A stretch of DNA of 64,000 nucleotides from Argentina anserina (taxonomy: Eukaryota > Streptophyta > Magnoliopsida > Rosales > Rosaceae), in assembly GCF_933775445.1 (NCBI RefSeq), contig NC_065878.1:4176001-4240000 (forward strand). Reading direction: 5' to 3'. A model generated the notes under the pieces. The model searched no databases. It was not told the DNA's origin and saw nothing but the letters and a program-made list of their open reading frames with translations. Shown one piece after another: positions 59,503-64,000 of this stretch (positions within the stretch are counted from its first letter, which is position 1; each line of letters opens with the position of its first letter). A program made the translations under genes and the position numbers.

Positions 59503-61121
59503 TGATAGGAGGACTTTGTGCGACGTTCTTAACATGTTTTTACCTCAATTTGTACTTTGCTTAGCCCTTATTGTTGTACTATTGAGTCATTGAGTCGTAG
59601 TAAGAGTCTTGGGCGGTATTGGATGCATTTTTGTGCTTACATGAGTTAAAAACGCATAATTGGTCTAGAGTCCTAGTTTGACTAGGAATCCTTGTTAGGT
59701 TTTGAAACTAATTATCTCTTACTTATGATTTTATTTTCTTATTTTCAGATTGGATTGAAGAGATAATTAAATAAAAAAAGATGGAACCAAGTCATGCAAC
59801 AATTAAATAGAAGATGATCATTAAAGACATAAAACATGGCATGTTTTAGGGATTAAAGCATGGCATGTTTTAGGGATTAAAGCATGGCATGTTTTAGGAA
59901 TTAAAGCATGGCATGTTTTAGGGATTAAAGCATGGCATGTTTTAGGGATTAAAGCATGACATGTTTTAGGGATTAAAGCATGACATGTTTTAAGGGATTA
60001 AAGCATTGCATTATAATATGAGGAAAGATGCAACTACCCTCATTCTTTCCTCTATATATACATGGCTTCATCTCTCAAATAAGGACACTTCTCATTAGCA
60101 TTCAAGAGCCAAAACTCTACCAAAACACCACCATAAAATTTCCCTCACAAATTAGTCAAGCCGTCCACCCCAAAACTATCATCATCTCCTCCGAGTTTCA
60201 CTATTGAAGACACACCTCCAAGGTTCATACAACGTGTGATTCTCGCAACTCATCTCCATGGTTTCGTCTATTTGTGTTAATCTACAATTCTTTGTCTATG
60301 AAGATTGTAAGTTGTTATTTATGTGGAAATATTGGTTTTGTATTTGTTTTAGAATTTTCAGATTGTATTTGATATTTTTTTAGACTATACTGAATTTATG
60401 TTTTTATAATTATTGAAGTTTGTATTTCTATTGTTGTGTTCTAATCATCTTTCTCATACTTTTAGATAATTTTCAGATATGTGCATATGAATTTAGTGCT
60501 TGGATGCATTCCCTAAGATTGTGTTTGAGTGCTAGATTCATCAACCATATTGACACAAATCGAATCATGCCCTAAGTAGGTTCGATTTGTGTTGATTAAA
60601 AGTGGTAAAAATTCTGGAAATTTGCATGTGAAACCATGGTGGGTGACACCATAGATGAAACATGTCTCCAACAAAGATTTGGTGCTTAAATGTAATCTTG
60701 TTTGATTTCTACTCTAAGTGTTATTGAATTCGACTGCAAGCAAATTTAGATTAGGCCCTAAGTCAATCTAAATGTTAATTGAAATCTTGCACGATTAGAT
60801 GATCCCCTAAGGCTCTAATTGTATTAGTGTCTAAAAAGAATGTAATTGGTCGAATTAGAATGCATGATAGGTTCGAACTTGTAATTATGTGGTGTAATGG
60901 TAAATTTGGTTTAAGTTTGTTAAAGAGAAGTCGATCATGTAAATAATAATTTAGGTTTTATTTTAGTAGTTAATAATCAATCTCAAACCCCCAATTATTT
61001 GTTAACACTAAAAGTTTAGAGTTCCCTTCAATTTCCCGGACTGAACGATCCCTACTTATTCTATACTAACAATGATGTTTTACAGGGTTTATTATATACG
61101 TTTTAATAAAACGCTTTATCA
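59503..61121 (+). mobile_element. Solo-LTR-like element E inside Gypsy pol (TSD CTGTT)
   Basis: Begins TGATAGGAGG and ends CTTTATCA between exact CTGTT repeats (59498-59502 and 61122-61126). Removing it rejoins the pol reading between RNase H and integrase. The conserved GAACGATCCCT block is near 61043. A TATATATAC box lies near 60053. No coding domain. Confidence 0.9.
59832..60010 (+). repeat. 24-bp minisatellite, seven copies
   Basis: The unit GGCATGTTTTAGGGATTAAA plus GCAT is repeated seven times with very few changes, inside element E just upstream of its TATA box. The other copies of this family do not show it. Confidence 0.92.
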
Positions 61122-62216
61122 CTGTTGAACGCCAGTTTAAGATGTGTCACAACTGAAGAAGTAAACGGATCTTGCAAGAAATTCACAGTGGCGACTGCGG
61201 TAACCACCACGGCAGTTGCACACTAGCTGGAAAAACACTGCGGACATGCTATTATTGGCCCACACTTGCCGCTGACGCACAAGGGCTAACCAAATCTGGC
61301 CATAAATGTCAAATACATTGGTCTATACCACGACAACCCTTAGAACCACTATCATACATAGTCAGCCCATAGATTAACTGCCTCTGGGGCATGGATCTGA
61401 TCGGCCCGTTTCCCGTCGGGAAATGCAAATTTAAGTTGGTCATCGTGTGCATCAACTATCACTCTAAATGGATCGAAGCCGCACCCTTGACCGCAATAAC
61501 AATTGAGAAGGTCAAACATTTTCTACAACGCAACATTTTCTACTACCACGGTACGTCAGAATCTATCATTACGGACAATGGCACACAGTTCAATAACGAC
61601 CACCTCATCACGTGGTGCAAAGCAAGGGGGACTACACTCAAGCTTGCCTCTGTCGCGCATCCCAAGACTAACGGGCAAGTGGAGGCCACCAAAAAATTAA
61701 TCAAGGGCCTCTTTTAGGAAGAAATTGGATGATGCAAAGGGGCTTTGACCCGAGAGGCTTGACGAGGTACTATGGGCAATCCGCACCATGCCAACAGAGG
61801 CCACGGGCGAGACTCCTTTCTCCCTAATGTACGGCACGGAAGCAGTGCTTCCCATTGAAGTAATCCAGCCAACACAACAGGTTTCTCTGTTCAACTCCGA
61901 GACCAATTCGGAAAATATACAACTTGATAAAGATCTCTTGGAGGAGAAACGCATTACAGCACATCATCACAACATCCTAAATAAGCAGTGCGTGGCACAC
62001 TTCTACAACTCTAGAGTGAAGAACATAACACTTTAGCGCGGTGACTGGGTCCTCAAGAAGGTCCAAACCAAGGTCACCGGATTACGCCCAAGATGGGACG
62101 GCCCATATAAAGTCGTAGAGATCGTGGCACAAAACACGTACAGCCTGGAGGACGAGTACGGAGAGAGACTTGCCTACCCTTGGAACATAGAACAGCTTAA
62201 GTACTACTACAAGTAA

Positions 62217-62460
62217 AGGTCCGCACGTTGCGCAACACATAAGGACTTGGACTGTTTTAAGTACTTACGGCACACTGCCAAAGCTATCTTTGTACATACG
62301 GCTACGACCAGGCTATCAATGAAATGAGGAATTTTTCAAACCATTGATCCTTACTACGCCAGTACACTAGCGTACCATGACAATTAAATTCCTTCGACAT
62401 ACTATTTTATTGTGCGCGCAACAAAGATAGTATTGAGCATGTATTTAAAAGTATGAGACC
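62217..62460 (+). other. 3' noncoding region of the Gypsy element
   Basis: About 245 bp between the pol stop and the inverted LTR. No polypurine tract next to a same-strand LTR was found, so the 3' LTR of this Gypsy copy is missing or replaced. Confidence 0.35.
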
Positions 62461-63917
62461 TAGGTACGCATCTGTTACCCCTCATGCAGTACACCGACAG
62501 ACACTAGGCAACTCATTTGTTACCCAATATCACTCAAAACATGGGTACTCATGAGACCCAGGCAACCCATCGGTTACCCCTCATGCAGTACACCGACAGG
62601 CACTGGGCAACCCATCTGGTTACCCAAAATTATTTAAAACATGGGTACTCATGACACCCAGGTACCCATCTGTTACGTCTCATGCAGTACACCAACAGAC
62701 ACTGGGCATCCATCTGTTACCCAATATCACTCAAAAACATGGGTACTCATGAGAGCCAGACAACCTATCTGTTACCCCTCATGCAGTACACTGGCAAACA
62801 GACTAGAACTCTAACTGAATTGTAACCGACACCCGGCCATGGCTTGGTTCCGATTACTGCCAACAACGTCTGAAGACTAGAAAACGTTTTAACAATACTC
62901 AATGTTAAAACCACTTACAATAATAATCCACACATGTTATTGTACTACAACCAAGCGACTCTTGCACAACAATATGAATATAGTCATAACATTATAATCT
63001 CACATTTGAAATAAAACCGAAACATTACATATTATAGCAACCCATATATATGTATCGTATTTACCATTTTCGTACACATACACAGTCCACTATATTATAT
63101 AAATGTCACAGTTCACTTTTTTTTAATAATTGAAACAAATAAGTCACCGTCAAGGGTAGAGTTTTCATAGTGAGATTTACTCACATTCACCATAGTCCAT
63201 AATCACTAAAACTATTGTTTTAATCATTTATTAAAATAGCGTTTCACTTACCCATGAACCGTAGACGATCAAGTTCACGTAATTTAAACAAAAACATATT
63301 TTTTTGAATAATTTTCAGAAGCTAGTGATGCAACGACTATGCTAACAATTCAAACTAAATTTAATAATTATAACACTACTTTGATCACGATGATCATTGT
63401 GAGGTTTACTCACTTTATTTCCTGCGTGCAACTTTCATGACACCGAGAGCGATTTCCTTACTCGTTTCGTCGGTCACCTAATAGCATGATAAAGTGCTTA
63501 AAAAACGATACGTAAAATCTCAGGTGATGATTTATTACAGCGGAACACTGTTCATAAACTTGTACCGATCCAAATTTCTGATTTTTCTCCCCATTTTTTT
63601 CTTTAATTCCCCTATTTATACCATTTCCAAAAATGTCCAAATGCCTTTTGATTCGTAACTTCTTCATACGAACTCCGATTTAGGCATGCCATGTGTCCAC
63701 GAATTCGTATTGACGAACTCTACGACTTTCATGAATGAAGTTTTATGAGATTTCTAACGGATAAAGAGTCAACTCTTAACCCCTCACGGTAACGTTTCTG
63801 AGTATAAATCGCTCGAACACTTTCGTTTCTCCCTCGTACTATATAATCGGATCACCACCAATTTAAATATTTCTGAACAATAATTAGAAAATAATTATAA
63901 AGTTCTGAGATATTACA
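62461..63917 (-). mobile_element. Gypsy-type LTR, minus strand, related to the solo LTR at 12987
   Basis: From 62465 to about 63530 the sequence is the inverted counterpart of 13640-14690, including the GTTACCC/CTCATGCAGTACAC subrepeats. The outer edge reads TGTAATATCTCAG on the minus strand at 63917, an LTR start. 63590-63790 shares blocks with 2940-3200 and 10800-11060. The expected inner end is missing, so it is truncated or continues differently. It runs against the neighbouring Gypsy pol and is not its own LTR. Confidence 0.65.
62465..62800 (-). repeat. ~100-bp tandem subrepeats within the LTR
   Basis: The anchor CTCATGCAGTACAC recurs at about 62480, 62580, 62680 and 62780 (one copy has a C/T variant upstream), alternating with CATGGGTACTCATGA. 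The solo LTR at 12987-14940 has the same subrepeats inverted. Confidence 0.85.
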
Positions 63918-64000
63918 CTTATAGTCTAAAATAAGTCATGCAAACAAAATAAAGAACTTCAAATTTTCAAAAGTGCAAAAAGGTTGTATGAAAATCCTTT

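Larger units (their letters stand above)
58642..62216 (+). pseudogene. Tat-like Gypsy pol (RNase H and integrase), interrupted
   Basis: 58642-58820 reads the end of the reverse transcriptase / RNase H linker (TNQPLKQVLQN, KWAIELTEFDIDYK) with two nonsense codons. A second, archaeal-type RNase H follows (58870-59290: HVDGSS, NVAEYEALIAGLQLAL, then FSHSQLVVNQV), where the catalytic Asp is His (CAC at 59090-59092). Element E interrupts it at 59503-61121. The integrase resumes with a zinc finger (61160-61310: GNHHGS, YYWPTLAADAQ) and core (61391-61717) with Asp2, Asp62 and Glu98 (DLIGPFP, ITDNGTQF, NGQVEAT). The C-terminal part (RWDGPYKVVEI, IEQLKYYYK) ends at TAA 62216. A doubled RNase H is typical of the Tat lineage. 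Several stops and frameshifts make it inactive. Confidence 0.85.

Overview
The window is nuclear DNA from a eudicot plant. It has spliced genes with GT-AG introns, TIR-NBS-LRR type resistance-gene remains (a class common in eudicots and missing from grasses), plant Copia, Tat-like Gypsy, L1, CACTA, hAT and Mutator elements, and an intact plant carboxylesterase. The species cannot be fixed from this sequence alone. Most of the window is transposon nested in transposon. Many insertion boundaries can be read directly from perfect target-site duplications (TSDs).

Region 1 (1-6,380) holds a non-autonomous CACTA element (27-2173) that seems to sit in a Gypsy-type LTR ending at 3286, then a truncated L1 tail and unassigned AT-rich DNA. 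Region 2 (6,385-15,005) is one decayed L1 LINE on the minus strand. It is cut by three insertions: a solo-LTR-like element (6682-8809, TSD GTATG), a CACTA element (9356-11770, TSD ACA) and a Gypsy solo LTR (12987-14940, TSD TACCG). A 539-bp hAT-like MITE follows (15014-15552, TSD TTAGAAGG). Region 3 (15,602-22,340) is a minus-strand Copia element with 184-bp LTRs that differ at one base, yet with a badly decayed interior and a very GC-rich tandem array near its 5' end.

Region 4 (23,804-34,852) is the most interesting part: an 11-kb Mutator-like element (MULE) with terminal inverted repeats and a 10-bp TSD (GCATGAATGC). It carries a 911-residue FAR1/SWIM-type transposase (minus strand) and two tandem Ulp1-like cysteine-protease genes (plus strand). 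The second protease gene is intact across eight exons with a complete catalytic set. The first has an in-frame stop and a catalytic Cys-to-Ser change. This is the ULP-carrying MULE type known from Arabidopsis (Kaonashi) and melon, here with a duplicated cargo gene.

Region 5 (34,863-51,400) holds a truncated carboxylesterase copy (35,177-35,288), a TNL resistance pseudogene (35,776-44,384) broken by an L1, a 1.6-kb unclassified insertion and a solo LTR that itself contains another, a SINE (45,215-45,410), a tandem array of about 500-bp units (46,551-48,900), and the one intact host-type gene, a 348-residue carboxylesterase (50,232-51,278, minus strand). Region 6 (51,400-64,000) is repeat-rich: a MITE, two more solo-LTR-like elements, a decayed Tat-like Gypsy pol (58,642-62,216) and a minus-strand Gypsy LTR at the right edge.

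The features that could still act are the MULE (transposase plus intact ULP), the carboxylesterase, and possibly the Copia element, if another element supplies its proteins.
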